Origin: CAVSUZ01 sp963795415
GTDB lineage: Bacteria > Pseudomonadota > Alphaproteobacteria > Acetobacterales > Acetobacteraceae
Length of the DNA: 64,000 bases
NCBI GenBank assembly: GCA_963795415.1
Contig: CAWCHQ010000001.1
Location: forward strand, 744,001-808,000
Direction: 5' to 3'
The notes under the pieces were generated by a model, which did no database searches, was not told where the DNA came from, and saw only the letters and a program-made list of their open reading frames with translations. The position numbers were made by a program, and so were the translations under genes. Shown one piece after another: positions 8,335 to 17,736 of the stretch. Numbering within the stretch: the first letter of the stretch is position 1; the number at the start of each line of letters is the position of its first letter.

Positions 8335-9239
8335 TCACCCCTTCACCGCCCCGAATGCCAGCCCCCGCACCAGATGCCGCTGCAGAAACATCATGAATAC
8401 CACGATCGGCAGCATGATCCCCACCGCCGCCGCCGCCGATAGCGTCCAGTAGTTGATGTCCTCCGCCCCATACTCCGCCAGCGCCACCGGCAGAGTCTTC
8501 GTCGCCGGCCCCGTCAGCACCAGGCTCAGCAGAAACTCGTTATACGCCAGCAGCAGGCTGAACAGCGCCGTCACCCCAAGCCCCGGGCGCACCACCGGCA
8601 ACGCCACCCGAGCGAAAACCTGCCAGGCATTGCACCCGTCGATCTCCGCCGCCTCGTACAACTCCCCCGGCACATCCACGAAAAAACTTCGCATCAGCCA
8701 GATAGTGAACGGCTGGTTGATGGCGATCAACGCCAGGATCAGCGCCGGATAAGTGTTGATCAGCCCCAGCCACTTCGCCAGCACAAAAAACGGGATCGCC
8801 AGCAGAATATGCGGAAACATCCGCATCGACAAATCCCGAACAGCACCCCACGGGATGTGCGGCTCCGCAGCCGCGACAAGCCATACGCCGCCATCGTCCC
8901 GATCGAAACCGATATCACCACCACGCTGATCGACACGATCATGCTATTGATCAGATACCGCCAGAACCCCTTCTCCACCCACACCTGGTAATGGAACTCG
9001 AATGTCGGCGGAAAAATGAATTCCGGAGGCACCGCGAACGCATCCACCGGCCGCTTGAAACTCGTCAGCACCGCCCACACCACCGGCACCAACGTGATCG
9101 CTGTAAAACCGCATAGCGCAAGAAACAACGTCGCCTGCGTCGCCGAGCGCCGTTTCCTCCAGCCCCCTCCGCGTCTCCGTGTCTCCGTGGTAAATCTTTC
9201 TTCTCCTCTTCCTCCTTCCCCCTCCACTCCACTCATCAA
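8335..9239 (-). pseudogene. sugar ABC transporter permease (MalG/UgpE-like), frameshifted
   Basis: Two frames together make one MalG-type permease. The upstream part (9239 down to about 8850) has the first helices and 'AAYGLSRLRSRTSRG'. The downstream part (to 8335) has 'LSMRMFPHILLAIPFFVLAK' and the EAA loop 'ELYEAAEIDGCNAWQVFARV'. The frames join by one missing base near the CCCC run at 8846-8849; one extra G would restore RG-GAVRDLSMRM. The gene overlaps the preceding permease stop by four bases. Its N-terminus contains an intergenic-type repeat (see 9167-9191). It may be a true pseudogene or a base-call error. Confidence 0.82.
9167..9191. repeat. 'CACGGAGACACGGAG'-type dispersed repeat inside a coding N-terminus
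   Basis: On the minus strand the bases read ACCACGGAGACACGGAGACG, a short tandem of the CACGGAGA motif that I recall as a common intergenic repeat in diverse bacteria. Here it encodes 'TTETRRRGG' in the extra N-terminal region of the MalG-like permease. A second, looser relative (CTCGGTGACCACCTCGGTGACC) is at about 20219-20245. Confidence 0.45.
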
Positions 9240-10177
9240 AATGCCCCCTGCTCGCGCCGGTAGAGCGTCGCGATAATCCCCGCGATCGCCGCCGCCGTAA
9301 TCACCAGAGTAATCACCCCCAGCGCCGAGGCCTTCCCCACCTGCAGCAGCCGAAACGCAAGCTGATACGTGTAGATCGTGATCGTCTGCGTCGCGTCCCC
9401 CGGCCCGCCCGAGGTCAGCACGTAGATCTGGTCAAAGAACCGGAACGCATCCATCACCCGTATCGCCAGGACGAACAGAATAAGCGGCCGGATCGCCGGC
9501 ATCATGATGTGGAACAGTTGCGTCCATATGCCCGCGCCGTCCACCTGCGCCGCCTCTATCTGGCTCTGATCCACCGTGTTCAGCCCGGCATACAGTACCA
9601 GGATCATGAACGGCGTGAACTGCCACGCATCCGCCAGAATAACGGTGAAACGCGCCCAGTTCGGATCGCCAAGAAAGTCCGGCGGAAAAATCCCCCAACT
9701 GATCAGCACGCCGCTCAGCAGCCCCCAGCGCCCGATGAATATCCAGCGCAGGAACAGCGCCGCCACCACCGGCGTGATGATGCTCGGCATGAACATCAGC
9801 GTGTTGAGCGCCTTCACCCCGAACGTCAGCCGGTACAGCCCATACGCAACCAGCAGGCCCGTCACGAACTCCAGCGCCACCGCAGCCGTCACGATGTAAA
9901 CGGTGCGCCCCAGCAAATCCCAGAATTCCGCCTCGCCAAGCAGCGCACCGTAATTGTCCAGTCCGGAAAACCGGAAAATCCCCGCGCCGATATCGTAATC
10001 AAACAGGCTCAGATAAATCGCATACCCCAGCGGAAATAGCAGCACCGCAAACAGCACGGCGGCACTCGGCAGCAGAAACAGCCAGGCGCTCGCATGCGAT
10101 CCGACCCGCTTCCGCCGCACCGCCGGACGAACCCGTCCCAGCGGCGCGGCAATAGCTCCGTTACTTATAATACCCAT
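9236..10177 (-). CDS. sugar ABC transporter permease (MalF/UgpA-like)
   Basis: 313 residues with six membrane helices. The first follows a basic N-terminus ('ASAWLFLLPSAAVLFAVLLF'). The MalF-type EAA loop 'QSQIEAAQVDGAGIWTQLFH' contacts the ATPase, followed by 'MMPAIRPLILFVLAIRVMDA' and 'LTSGGPGDATQTITIYTYQL'. It forms a heterodimeric membrane channel with the MalG-like partner downstream. It overlaps the solute-binding gene by 17 bp and the next permease by 4 bp, so these genes form one operon. No ATPase gene is present; this transporter class often shares a MsmX/UgpC-type ATPase encoded elsewhere. Confidence 0.9.
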   Translation of the reverse strand: MGIISNGAIAAPLGRVRPAVRRKRVGSHASAWLFLLPSAAVLFAVLLFPLGYAIYLSLFDYDIGAGIFRFSGLDNYGALLGEAEFWDLLGRTVYIVTAAVALEFVTGLLVAYGLYRLTFGVKALNTLMFMPSIITPVVAALFLRWIFIGRWGLLSGVLISWGIFPPDFLGDPNWARFTVILADAWQFTPFMILVLYAGLNTVDQSQIEAAQVDGAGIWTQLFHIMMPAIRPLILFVLAIRVMDAFRFFDQIYVLTSGGPGDATQTITIYTYQLAFRLLQVGKASALGVITLVITAAAIAGIIATLYRREQGAF

Positions 10178-11405
10178 GCCCTTTCAAAAACGTCTCCGTC
10201 TCACCGGCCGCCGCATCCAGCGCCGGCTTCACCTGCATCTCCCCCGTCAGATACTGCCCCACCCGCTTGGTGATGAACTGCCCCACCGAGTAGAACTCCG
10301 GCAGCCGCGGATAACCCTGGCCCACCGCCAATGACGCCCGCGCCGCCGGGAAGAACCGATATTTCTTGATCAGCGCCGGATCATCCAGCAGTGATGTCCG
10401 CGTCGGCACCATCAGCCCCGCCGCCTCGCGCATGTTCTGCGCCGTCGTCGCCGTCGCCAATATCCGGAACAGTAGGTCCGGGTCCTGCTTGCTGAACGCC
10501 GAAATGCAATATCCGTCGCCCGCAGCCGGAACGTGCCCCTGCGGCGGCACCGCCCAGTCCATCTTGTCCACCACGCGCGACTTGTTCGGATCATCCATCG
10601 CCAGCGCACGCGTCGCCCACTGCACCCCCATCGCCGCCGCATCCTGCTGCAGCGCGATCATGCACTCGTCATTCGCCGAACTGGTGAACCCCGGCTGAGC
10701 AAACCGCGTGATCTGATACAACATCTCGATCGCGGTCACGCCCTTCGCGTCGTTGAGCACCGGCCGCCACTGCTCGTCGAACCACCCATCGCCCAGCGCA
10801 TTGATGTACCACGATGTCTCGTTCAGGGCCGCATCCACCGGTCGCTGGCAGCTGATCGTCCCCGCCCGCAACGGCGAGTTGAACGACTTCGCCAGGTCAC
10901 GATACTCCGCGAATGTCGCCGGCGGTTTTTTCCCCGTCTTGTCGAACAGATCCTTCCGATAAAAAAACAGCATCACGTTAGCCGTCGCCGGCACTGCCCA
11001 TTGATGCCCGTTCCAGAATCGCTCCTTCTGCACCGCCTGGGTGAAATCGCCCAGGTTGAACTCTTCCTTGTGCTTCGCCCACAAATCGTCCAGCGGCCGG
11101 ATCCACCCGTTCTTCGCAAATTGCAGGAACGTGCTGTCATTCGCATAGACAATGTCGGGCGTCGGCGATTTGGACGAAAACGCAATCGTCACCAGCTCCA
11201 GCGCCTTGTCGAACGGCATCAGTTGCGTGTTCACCTCCACACCCGAAATCGCCGTGCGAATCTTTCCGGCAATATACTCAATTGCCGGAAATCTATGGCT
11301 GATCAGCTGCACCGCCTCCGCCGCCCTGCTCTTCCGTACGAAGGGCGCAGCGAGCGGGCCGGCAGCCGCCCCTGCAAGCAATCCGCGGCGAGTGACATTG
11401 AGCAT
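10161..11405 (-). CDS. sugar ABC transporter solute-binding protein, Tat-type signal
   Basis: 414 residues from MLNVTRRGLLAGAAAG; GGAGG lies eight bases before the ATG. The N-terminus 'TRRGLLAGAAAGPLAAPFV' is a twin-arginine signal with a cleavage region near 'KSRAAE'. The mature protein follows the family-1 extracellular solute-binding pattern ('FDKALELVTIAFSSKSPTPD' and 'ANVMLFFYRKDLFDKTGKKP'). It captures a sugar-like substrate in the periplasm for the two permeases downstream. The substrate cannot be deduced. An in-frame upstream extension to 11564 lacks a ribosome site. Confidence 0.88.
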   Translation of the reverse strand: MLNVTRRGLLAGAAAGPLAAPFVRKSRAAEAVQLISHRFPAIEYIAGKIRTAISGVEVNTQLMPFDKALELVTIAFSSKSPTPDIVYANDSTFLQFAKNGWIRPLDDLWAKHKEEFNLGDFTQAVQKERFWNGHQWAVPATANVMLFFYRKDLFDKTGKKPPATFAEYRDLAKSFNSPLRAGTISCQRPVDAALNETSWYINALGDGWFDEQWRPVLNDAKGVTAIEMLYQITRFAQPGFTSSANDECMIALQQDAAAMGVQWATRALAMDDPNKSRVVDKMDWAVPPQGHVPAAGDGYCISAFSKQDPDLLFRILATATTAQNMREAAGLMVPTRTSLLDDPALIKKYRFFPAARASLAVGQGYPRLPEFYSVGQFITKRVGQYLTGEMQVKPALDAAAGETETFLKGHGYYK

Positions 11406-11535
11406 CGTTTCCTCCAACGCTGTTGCTCCATCCTTATCATCGCTCCCCAGCACACGGCCACCCCGCCCCAACGCCTTGACCCCCCAACCCCCACATCCGA
11501 AGCTCCCCCCGCATCGCCCCAAACAGGAAAAACCC

Positions 11536-12435
11536 ATGCAGCTCGGCGCGCTCATTCCCCTCACCGATATCGGACCCGAACCCTCCGCCGTGCGCGACTA
11601 CGCCCAGTCGATGGAGCACATGGGCTACCACTTCGTCGAAGCGCCGGATCACGTGCTCGGCGTCAACACCGCCAGCCGTCCCGATTGGGATATGACCCGC
11701 AACACCTCCGCCGACCTGTTCCACGACCCCTTCGTGCTGTTCGGCTTCCTCGCCGGATGCACCTCCAGGCTCGGCTTCTCCACCGGCGTCCTCATACTGC
11801 CGCAGCGGCAGACCGCCCTCGTTGCCAAACAGGCCGCCTGCCTCGACATCCTTTCCAACGGCCGTTTCCGCCTCGGTATTGGTGTCGGCTGGAACGAAGC
11901 CGAGTTCGTCGCGCTGAATGAAAACTTCCAGAACCGCGGCCGGCGCTCCGAAGAGCAAATTCAGGTCATGAACCGCCTCTGGGCCGAGCCGCACGTCACT
12001 TTCGAAGGCCGCTACCACAAAATCCAGGACGCCGGCATCAATCCGCGCCCCACCGGCGGCCACGTCCCCCTGTGGTTCGGCGGCCACCACGAACGCACCC
12101 TCCCGCGCATCGCCAAATGGGGCGACGGCTGGATGCCCAACGCCTACCCACCCGACCGCACCGCGCTCGAAATCTTCGACCAGCTCCGAAAGCTCATCCA
12201 GGAAGCCGGCCGCGACCCGTCCGCCGTCGGCATCGAGGTCTGGACCTCCTGCGGCGCCGGCTCAGCCGACGACTGGCGCAAGGAAGTCGCGTTCTGGAAG
12301 CAGGCCGGCGTCTCGCACATCTGCCTGACCACCACCTTCAACCGTCGCCATCACACCCGCATCGCGGGCCAATCCGCCAGCGAACACCTGGCCGCCCTCC
12401 GGCGTTATCGAGAGGCCGTCGCCGAAGCCCTCTGA
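11536..12435 (+). CDS. LLM-class flavin-dependent oxidoreductase
   Basis: 299 residues from MQLGALIPLTDIGPEP. The luciferase-like TIM barrel is recognisable: 'YAQSMEHMGYHFVEAPDHVL', 'LGFSTGVLILPQRQTALVAK', 'ACLDILSNGRFRLGIGVGWN', 'FEGRYHKI' and 'PLWFGGHHERTLPRIAKWGD'. This subgroup is often annotated as F420-dependent, but FMN use is equally possible in proteobacteria. Substrate is unknown. It is divergent from the sugar ABC operon (130 bp between starts) and ends 20 bp before pepN. Confidence 0.87.
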   Translation: MQLGALIPLTDIGPEPSAVRDYAQSMEHMGYHFVEAPDHVLGVNTASRPDWDMTRNTSADLFHDPFVLFGFLAGCTSRLGFSTGVLILPQRQTALVAKQAACLDILSNGRFRLGIGVGWNEAEFVALNENFQNRGRRSEEQIQVMNRLWAEPHVTFEGRYHKIQDAGINPRPTGGHVPLWFGGHHERTLPRIAKWGDGWMPNAYPPDRTALEIFDQLRKLIQEAGRDPSAVGIEVWTSCGAGSADDWRKEVAFWKQAGVSHICLTTTFNRRHHTRIAGQSASEHLAALRRYREAVAEAL

Positions 12436-12455
12436 CCGCCACCCGGAGCCACCCC

Positions 12456-15113
12456 ATGTCCGACGCCGCGTCCGACGCCGCCACGCCGCCTGCCACGGGC
12501 GCACCCGCCGCGCAGGAGCATCGGCTCACCGACTATCGCCCGCCGGCCTTCCTTGTGGACAGCGTCGATCTCGGCTTCCACCTCGATCCCGCCCAAACAA
12601 TCGTCCGCTCCACCCTGCGCATCCGCCGCAATCCTGCACCGGACGTACCGCGCGGCCCGCTTCATCTCGACGGCAACAATCAGCCCGTCCTGCACATGGC
12701 GATCGATGGCGCACCAGCCGGCCCCAATCGCTACCAGCTCCAGGACGGCAACCTGATCATCCCGGACCTGCCCGATACGGCCACGCTGGAAATCGAAACC
12801 CGCATCGCTCCGAAAGACAACACCGAGCTCTCCGGCCTCTACGTCTCCAACGGCGCCTTCTTCACCCAGTGCGAGGCCGAAGGCTTCCGCCGCATCACCT
12901 ATTTTCCCGACCGGCCGGACGTGATGTCACGCTTCACAACCACCATCACGGGCGAAAAATCCGCCTGCCCCGTGATGCTCTCCAACGGCAATCCCGGCGA
13001 AATCCGCGATGCCGGCGACGGCCGCCACACCATCACATGGACCGATCCGCATCCGAAACCCAGCTACCTCTTCGCCCTCGTCGCCGGCAATCTCGTCGCG
13101 GTGCGCGATAGTTTCACCACGCACTCCGGCCGCAAGGTCGCCCTCGCGATCTACGTCCGCCCCGGCGACGAGGACCGCTGTGACCACGCCATGCGCTCCC
13201 TCATCAAGGCCATGCGCTGGGATGAGGAACGCTTCGGCCTGGAATACGACCTCGACGTCTTCAACATCGCGGCTGTGTCGGACTTCAACATGGGCGCGAT
13301 GGAAAACAAGGGACTTAACGTCTTCAACACCAGATACGTCCTCGCCAAGCCCGAAACGGCCACCGACTCCGACTATCTGGGCATCGAGACCGTCATCGCC
13401 CACGAATACTTCCACAACTGGACCGGCAATCGCGTCACCTGCCGCGACTGGTTCCAACTGTCACTGAAAGAAGGACTCACCGTCTATCGCGACCAGGAAT
13501 TCACCATGGACCAGGGCTCGCGCGCGGTAAAACGCATCAACGACGTGCGCGCTCTCCGCGCCGCACAGTTCCGGGAAGATGCCGGCCCGCTCGCCCACCC
13601 GGTGCAGCCCGACAGCTACATGGCCATTGATAATTTCTACACCGCCACCGTCTATAACAAGGGCGCCGAGGTCATCCGCATGATGGCCACCATCATCGGC
13701 CGCGACGCCTTCCGCCGCGGCATGGATCTCTATTTCCAGCGTCACGACAACCAGGCCGTCACCATCAACGATTTCGCCGCCGCCATGGCCGACGCCTCCG
13801 GCGTCGATCTCACCGCCTTCAAACGCTGGTACCACCAGGCCGGCACGCCGGAAATCACCGTCGCCGACTCCTACGATCCCACCTCCCGCAGCTACGCGCT
13901 CACACTGTCTCAGCGCACTCCGCCCACGCCCGGCCAGCCGGAAAAACGCCCGCTGGTAATTCCGATTGCAGCCGGCTTGCTCGTCAACGACCAACCTGGG
14001 CCCGCGCAACTGCTGATGCTCACCGAACCACGCCAGGATTTCGTCTTCGAAAACATCCAGTCTGCCCCTGTTCCCTCCCTGCTCCGCGAGTTTTCCGCAC
14101 CGGTGAAACTGCTCGGCATCCCCGATGACCAGCTCCGCATCCTCGCTTCCCGTGACCCCGATCCCTTTGTCCGCTGGGACTCCGCCCAGCAATACGCCAT
14201 CCATCGCTTGCTCGAAATGGTCGCCGCTTCCGCCCGCGGCGAAGCCCCCGCCACAGGCGCCGGCATGATCGAGGCAATGCGCAGCACACTGGACCAGGGG
14301 GATCAGGATGCGGATCAGGATCATGCCTTCGCGGCCGAGGCGATGATGCTACCCTCCGAAAACACCCTCGCCGATCAGATGCAGATCGCTGACGTGGACA
14401 ACATCCATACGGCTCGGGAAACCGCGGTTCGGGCGATCGCCGAGGCTTTGCGGGACAGTTTCCGGGTCAATTACCAACGTCTTGACGACCACGGTCCCTA
14501 CACAATCGACGGCCCCTCCATCGGTCGGCGCCTGCTCCGTAATGTCTGCCTCGCCTATCTTATCAAGGGCGGCAACCAGGAAGGCGTGAAGCTCGCAAAG
14601 TCCCAGTTCGACGCTTCGCGCAACATGACCGACACGCTTGCCGCCCTCGGTGCGCTCTCCACCGTGGACTGCCCGGAGCGCACCGAGGCACTCGAAGCTT
14701 TCTACGCCAGATGGCGCGAAGACCCGCTCGTCCTCGACAAATGGTTCTCCATCCAGGCATTCTCACCGCTGCCGGGAACACTCGAAACCGTCCGCAATCT
14801 CTCGCGCCATGCCGATTTCGATGCCCGCAATCCCAATCGCGTGCGCGCCCTCGTCGGCGCCTTCGCCGCCAACCAGGTGCGCTTCCATGACGTCTCAGGC
14901 GCCGGCTACGAGTTTCTGGCCGATACCATCATCTGGCTCGACCCGGGCAATCCCCAGGTGGCGGCGCGAATGGTTTCACCCCTCGGCCAGTGGCGGCGCT
15001 TCGATACCACCCGCCAGGCGCTCATGCAGGAACAGCTCCGCCGCATCCTCGCCCGCCCCGCCCTCAGCCGCAACACGCAGGAAATGGTCAGCAAGAGCCT
15101 CGGCGCCGAATAG
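12456..15113 (+). CDS. pepN: aminopeptidase N (M1 family zinc metallopeptidase)
   Basis: 885 residues, close to the 870-residue E. coli PepN. The exopeptidase motif 'GAMENKGLNVFN' and the zinc site 'HEYFHNWTGNRVTCRDWF' continue into 'LSLKEGLTVYRDQEF', giving HEXXH plus the third ligand Glu. The N-terminal saddle, catalytic domain, small beta domain and helical C-terminal domain all follow the PepN order. It removes N-terminal residues from peptides in the cytoplasm. The first about 20 residues are Ala/Pro/Thr rich and may be dispensable. It is likely co-transcribed with the LLM gene 20 bp upstream. Confidence 0.95.
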   Translation: MSDAASDAATPPATGAPAAQEHRLTDYRPPAFLVDSVDLGFHLDPAQTIVRSTLRIRRNPAPDVPRGPLHLDGNNQPVLHMAIDGAPAGPNRYQLQDGNLIIPDLPDTATLEIETRIAPKDNTELSGLYVSNGAFFTQCEAEGFRRITYFPDRPDVMSRFTTTITGEKSACPVMLSNGNPGEIRDAGDGRHTITWTDPHPKPSYLFALVAGNLVAVRDSFTTHSGRKVALAIYVRPGDEDRCDHAMRSLIKAMRWDEERFGLEYDLDVFNIAAVSDFNMGAMENKGLNVFNTRYVLAKPETATDSDYLGIETVIAHEYFHNWTGNRVTCRDWFQLSLKEGLTVYRDQEFTMDQGSRAVKRINDVRALRAAQFREDAGPLAHPVQPDSYMAIDNFYTATVYNKGAEVIRMMATIIGRDAFRRGMDLYFQRHDNQAVTINDFAAAMADASGVDLTAFKRWYHQAGTPEITVADSYDPTSRSYALTLSQRTPPTPGQPEKRPLVIPIAAGLLVNDQPGPAQLLMLTEPRQDFVFENIQSAPVPSLLREFSAPVKLLGIPDDQLRILASRDPDPFVRWDSAQQYAIHRLLEMVAASARGEAPATGAGMIEAMRSTLDQGDQDADQDHAFAAEAMMLPSENTLADQMQIADVDNIHTARETAVRAIAEALRDSFRVNYQRLDDHGPYTIDGPSIGRRLLRNVCLAYLIKGGNQEGVKLAKSQFDASRNMTDTLAALGALSTVDCPERTEALEAFYARWREDPLVLDKWFSIQAFSPLPGTLETVRNLSRHADFDARNPNRVRALVGAFAANQVRFHDVSGAGYEFLADTIIWLDPGNPQVAARMVSPLGQWRRFDTTRQALMQEQLRRILARPALSRNTQEMVSKSLGAE

Positions 15114-15325
15114 TCGCGCGCTCTGCCCCCCGCAGAATCTCATTGCGAGCCGCAAAGCGGCAAAGCCATCTCGGGCCCCTGGCGAGCAATAAACTCCCAC
15201 CCAATCCCACTCCCAAACCTGCAATCGCAATAATGTAACACCCGCTCCGCGGCGTGTGACTCCCCAACCATGCCGTCACTGCCCATCAAAAAGTCTGCCG
15301 CAACCGTAAGGAGCGTGGCTTACAA
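15114..15325. other. intergenic region between pepN and the split quinoprotein pair
   Basis: About 210 bp with no gene. A GTAAGGAGCGTGGC stretch near 15306-15319 provides a ribosome site for the ATG at 15326. No clear terminator hairpin or promoter was recognised. Confidence 0.4.
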
Positions 15326-15724
15326 ATGATAAAAACCAGACCCCCAAGGACCTCCGGAGCCGTGTTGCTCGCACTCGCGGCGGCCGCAGGCACCGCACTT
15401 TCAATCTACGCGTTCTTCCTCAGTGCGGGGATCAGCCACACACAAGGCATAGCGTCCCTGATCGGCAGCAACGCCATCATGGTCGTCGCGGCACTTGCAA
15501 TCGCCACAGCACCAGGGATCCCTCGCCTCCTGCGCGGAATCATCCTGTTCCTCCTGCTGATCGACATTCTCGCAACCGGCATCGCCGCCTGGTTCCTCGA
15601 ATCCTGGGTAATGATGGCGTTCATGGCCGTCGCCCTTCTCGGCTGGTTCCTCCATCTCCTTTTCGGTCCCAGGCGCCAGCCTGCCCCTCCACCGCATCAC
15701 ACGTATCTGAAGGTCGCCGAATGA
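15326..15724 (+). CDS. small membrane subunit, SldB-like anchor of a quinoprotein dehydrogenase
   Basis: 132 residues with about four hydrophobic helices ('VLLALAAAAGTALSIYAFFL', 'AIMVVAALAIATAPGIPRLL', 'IILFLLLIDILATGIAAWFL', 'MMAFMAVALLGWFLHLLFG'). It resembles the N-terminal membrane domain of membrane glucose dehydrogenase. It overlaps the PQQ dehydrogenase start by 4 bp (ATGA), so the two are translationally coupled. Gluconobacter glycerol/polyol dehydrogenase has the same arrangement: a 126-residue SldB before SldA. The role is therefore anchoring the catalytic subunit and passing electrons to ubiquinone (inference from size, order and hydropathy). Confidence 0.7.
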   Translation: MIKTRPPRTSGAVLLALAAAAGTALSIYAFFLSAGISHTQGIASLIGSNAIMVVAALAIATAPGIPRLLRGIILFLLLIDILATGIAAWFLESWVMMAFMAVALLGWFLHLLFGPRRQPAPPPHHTYLKVAE

Positions 15725-17658
15725 AACCGCTCCAGCTTATCGCCGCCTCCCTGCTCCTCGGTCTGGCCTCGGCGGGAATTGCCCGCGCGGCCACCGGCGC
15801 AGCCTCCGAAGGCGAGCCGCAAACCTGGTACACCTTCAATGGCGACCTCGCCGCGCAGAAATTCGCCACCGATACGCAGATCACCCCGCAGAACGTCTCG
15901 CAACTTAAAATCGCCTGGCAACTGCACACCGGCGACATGTCGGACGACAACGGCAAAAAGCCACCCTCCGACTGGTCCGCCACGCCGCTCTTCGTCAACA
16001 ACACGCTCTACGTCAGCACCCCTTTCTACCGCATCTTCGCCGTCGATCCAGGCACCGGAAAAGTCAAGTGGATCTTCAAGCCGCCTGAAACCACCTTGAA
16101 GGCGCTCACCCAGCCGGACCTGAAAACCCGCGGCGTTGCCTACTGGCAATCCGCCAGTCCGCAAGCCGGCCAGCCGTGCCAGAAAATGGTTTACGTCGGA
16201 ACGATGGATGCAAAGCTCTGGGCGGTGGACGCCGACACCGGAAAACTGTGCACCGGCTTCGGCAAGGACGGCATGCTCGACGTAAACCAATGGAACAAGG
16301 CCAACGATAAATGGCCGCTGTCGCTGCTGCAACCACCGACGGTTTATAAAGATGCGCTGTTCATCGGCTGGGCCGGCAAGGACTGGGCCTACAAGGAAGC
16401 CCCGCCAGGCGATGTCTTCGCCGTTGACGCGCAGACCGGCAGGCTGAATTGGACCTTCCAGGTCATACCGCCACAGGACGCCCCGACCACCGGAACCGCC
16501 AATGTCTGGGCCAGCATGTCCATCGATCGCGAGCATGGCATCCTCTATCTCCCGATCAGCTCACCCAGCCCGAACTACTACGGCGGCAACCGCAAGGAAA
16601 AGCTGCCACTGGTTACCTCTGTCACCGCGCTCGATGCCAACACCGGCAAGGTGATCTGGAGCCGCCAGCTCGTGCATCACGATATCTGGGATTACGACAC
16701 CAACTCCGCCCCGACCTTGCTGGATATCCACCGCAACGGCCAGACCATCCCGGCGCTCGTGCAAACCACCAAGATGGGCTTCATCTTCGTGCTCAATCGC
16801 CTGACCGGCGAGCCGATCTTCCCGATCGAGGAGCATACGGTCCCAGCATCAACCGTGCCCGGTGAGCAGGCCTCGCCCACCCAGCCCTTCGAGTCTACGC
16901 CCGAACCCACAGTGGCCCACAAATGGCCAGGCATCGCCTCGATCGCCAATCTTCTCAGCGGCGGTTACTGCAGCCGCGAATACAGCAAGCTTCACTACCA
17001 AGGCTTATACACCCCACCGAGCCTCGGGGCCGGCACCATAGCCTATCCGCCAACCGCCGGCGGCATCGAATGGGGCGGCGGCGCCATCGATCCGCGAACC
17101 AACACTTACGTCGTCAACAGCTCCAACGTCGTCCAGATCTACCGCCTGATTCCGCGCGACGATTACCAGAAACAGAAGCAGCAGGCAGGGGATCCCAGCA
17201 CCTATTACGCCCAGGCAGGCGCGCCCTACGCCGTCCAGATAAGCAACTTTACCAACTATCTCGGTATGCCATGCTGGAAACCGCCCTACGGCACCATCTC
17301 CGAATACGACCTCAATTCCGGCAAGCTGCTCTGGCGCCACCCGTTCGGCGAGGTGCAGAAATGGGGCTTCTATATGCCCTATTCCTGGGGTTCCGTCACA
17401 ATAGGCGCGCCCGCAATTACCTCCACCGGCCTGATTTTCATCGGCGCCTCGATGGATTCCCGCGTCCGCGCGCTCGACCTCAAATCCGGCAAGCTGCTCT
17501 GGCGTGCCCAGGTCCAGGCTCCGGCCGTCTCGCTTCCCGCCATCTATACTTACAAAGGACGCGAGTACGTGGTCTTCACCGCCGGCGGAAACTCGATCCT
17601 CGAGAAACGCGTGGGCGACCAGCTCGTCGCTTTCGCACTGCCAAGCGCGAAGTCGTAG
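15721..17658 (+). CDS. PQQ-dependent dehydrogenase catalytic subunit (SldA/Gcd-like)
   Basis: 645 residues with a signal peptide ending near 'ASAGIARA'. An eight-bladed quinoprotein propeller follows, with tryptophan-docking type repeats ('LFVNNTLYVSTPFYRIFAVD', 'KVKWIFKPP', 'RLNWTFQVIP', 'KVIWSRQLVHHDIWDYDTNS', 'KLLWRAQVQAPAVSLPAIYT'). The motif 'LVHHDIWDYDTNSAPTL' is characteristic of the membrane glucose/quinate/polyol dehydrogenase group. With the upstream 132-residue anchor the pair sums to about the length of single-chain membrane glucose dehydrogenase. It oxidises a sugar or polyol in the periplasm; the exact substrate is not visible. Confidence 0.88.
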   Translation: MKPLQLIAASLLLGLASAGIARAATGAASEGEPQTWYTFNGDLAAQKFATDTQITPQNVSQLKIAWQLHTGDMSDDNGKKPPSDWSATPLFVNNTLYVSTPFYRIFAVDPGTGKVKWIFKPPETTLKALTQPDLKTRGVAYWQSASPQAGQPCQKMVYVGTMDAKLWAVDADTGKLCTGFGKDGMLDVNQWNKANDKWPLSLLQPPTVYKDALFIGWAGKDWAYKEAPPGDVFAVDAQTGRLNWTFQVIPPQDAPTTGTANVWASMSIDREHGILYLPISSPSPNYYGGNRKEKLPLVTSVTALDANTGKVIWSRQLVHHDIWDYDTNSAPTLLDIHRNGQTIPALVQTTKMGFIFVLNRLTGEPIFPIEEHTVPASTVPGEQASPTQPFESTPEPTVAHKWPGIASIANLLSGGYCSREYSKLHYQGLYTPPSLGAGTIAYPPTAGGIEWGGGAIDPRTNTYVVNSSNVVQIYRLIPRDDYQKQKQQAGDPSTYYAQAGAPYAVQISNFTNYLGMPCWKPPYGTISEYDLNSGKLLWRHPFGEVQKWGFYMPYSWGSVTIGAPAITSTGLIFIGASMDSRVRALDLKSGKLLWRAQVQAPAVSLPAIYTYKGREYVVFTAGGNSILEKRVGDQLVAFALPSAKS

Positions 17659-17678
17659 GGTCCGCCTCCGACCCAACT

Positions 17679-17711
17679 CCCCCTCCCCTTGCGGGACCTT
17701 GCGGGAGGGGG
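17679..17711. terminator. hairpin between convergent genes
   Basis: CCCCCTCCC at 17679-17687 pairs with GGGAGGGGG at 17703-17711. The stem lies between the 3' ends of the quinoprotein and corA genes, where a bidirectional terminator would be expected. There is no T-run, so intrinsic termination is uncertain. Similar CCCCTTGCGGGAG stretches occur after 5380 and near 51690 and may be a dispersed intergenic motif. Confidence 0.4.
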
Positions 17712-17736
17712 TTCAGGGGAAGGGGTCAAAACACCG

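Noticed and set aside
10533..11921. Plus-strand 462-codon frame over the solute-binding gene
   Set aside because: It is Arg/His/Pro-rich with no domain, and antisense to a Tat-exported binding protein with a good ribosome site.
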